DNA of 33,107 nucleotides, taken from assembly GCA_945883285.1 (NCBI GenBank), contig CAMCXH010000014.1:1-33107 (forward strand), given 5' to 3'. This document shows positions 32,803 to 33,107 of the stretch, in pieces. The notes below the pieces were generated by a model. It saw only the letters and a program-made list of their open reading frames with translations. It had not been told where the DNA came from and made no database searches. Within the stretch, counting starts at the first letter, position 1. Every line of letters starts with the position of its first letter. Source of the DNA: Bordetella parapertussis (GTDB lineage: Bacteria > Pseudomonadota > Gammaproteobacteria > Burkholderiales > Burkholderiaceae_E). The position numbers and the translations under genes were made by a program.

Positions 32803-33069
32803 GGCAGGCTCCGAAGTGGGGGAAGGCGCGGCGAATTGTCGCGCTGGCGCGCCCCGCTCGGTCTCAGACGCATTTTAGCGTTCTACTCACTGCATCGCCC
32901 GGAATTGGCAACGCCATTTGTGGCAATCTGGTGTGCCTTCGGCGCCTTGCCCGCTACAGCAGGTGCGCTGCTCGGGCCCCGATTGTTGCACTGGCTGGGT
33001 TTTCAACGATCTCATCGCGCATCGTTCAATCGGATGCTCGCGCATAACGCTTAACCGAGCCTTCACCAC
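32803..33069. promoter_or_regulatory. Upstream region of fhs
   Basis: About 267 bases between fhs and the possible gene start at 33070. It should hold the fhs promoter. I see no riboswitch-like or palindromic structure I can support. The plus-strand frame here has some hydrophobic residues but no start codon of its own and is not called. Confidence 0.4.
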
Positions 33070-33107
33070 ATGGAAACCATCTCAGTCTTTCCGCTCTCGA
33101 CCGGCCT
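33070..33107 (+). CDS. Possible 5' end of a gene cut by the window
   Basis: An ATG at 33070 starts an open frame (METISVFPLSTG) that runs to the window edge. It lies on the plus strand, divergent from fhs, where a new gene would be expected. The ribosome-binding site is poor (CCTTCACCAC) and only 12 complete codons are visible, so no family can be named. Confidence 0.3.
   Translation, partial: METISVFPLSTG

Noticed and set aside
31267-33054. A 595-codon plus-strand ORF covering the fhs region
   Set aside because: It is antisense to a fully intact fhs gene; composition is rich in Arg, Gly, His and Gln as expected of a shadow frame in high-GC DNA. No family motifs.
1-33107. CRISPR arrays, tRNA/rRNA genes, insertion sequences, prophage or integrase genes
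   Set aside because: No regularly spaced repeats, no recognisable tRNA or rRNA sequence and no transposase or integrase motifs were seen on either strand.

Overview
The window is high-GC DNA (roughly 60% or more by eye), densely packed with genes on both strands. It looks like the chromosome of a Gram-negative proteobacterium: there is an OmpA-type peptidoglycan-binding protein, a lipobox lipoprotein, Sec signal peptides, a branched-chain amino-acid-type ABC uptake operon and an assimilatory formate--tetrahydrofolate ligase. A Burkholderiales-like betaproteobacterium is my best guess, but this is inference from gene style, not a phylogenetic result. I see no rRNA, tRNA, CRISPR array, insertion sequence or phage gene.

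Layout. (1) 1-338: the 3' end of a TPR-tailed, redoxin-like protein. (2) 5860 down to 343, minus strand: a six-gene operon of substrate-binding protein, two ATPases, two permeases (LivJ/G/F/H/M type) and an epoxide-hydrolase-like alpha/beta hydrolase. The genes are joined by 1-4 nt overlaps, with one 17-nt gap. (3) 6013-7116: a PRISE-like short-chain reductase. (4) 10196 down to 7144, minus: a 782-residue fusion of an FAD/NAD oxidoreductase with a patatin phospholipase, a truncated adhesin-E-like ORF and a small lipoprotein. (5) 10412-15326, plus: an aldo/keto reductase, a serC-serA serine-biosynthesis pair and an MFS transporter. (6) 15373-20750: a lone copper-chaperone-like HMA protein, a VOC protein, a zinc-type alcohol dehydrogenase lacking its structural-zinc lobe, a strong rho-independent terminator, an MDR reductase, an alkyl-sulfatase-like metallo-beta-lactamase-fold protein and a nitroreductase. 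(7) 20911-26311, plus: a KTSC protein, then a compact five-gene cell-envelope cluster. The cluster holds a secreted caspase-like protein, a small exported protein, a zinc-ribbon membrane protein, a second secreted caspase-like protein with a DUF4384-like tail, and an OmpA-family protein. (8) 26448 to the end: a CoA-transferase, an ArgE-like deacetylase, a two-gene ABC exporter, a possible 42-residue membrane peptide, formate--THF ligase and perhaps the first codons of a further gene.

Most of the window is ordinary metabolism and transport. Two regions stand out. The first is the 21340-26311 cluster, where two exported caspase-fold proteins flank two uncharacterised envelope proteins and end in an OmpA anchor, with coupled or near-coupled genes. 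This is the best candidate for an undescribed system. The second is the single-chain oxidoreductase-patatin fusion, which joins a flavin redox module to a lipid hydrolase with all visible catalytic motifs intact.
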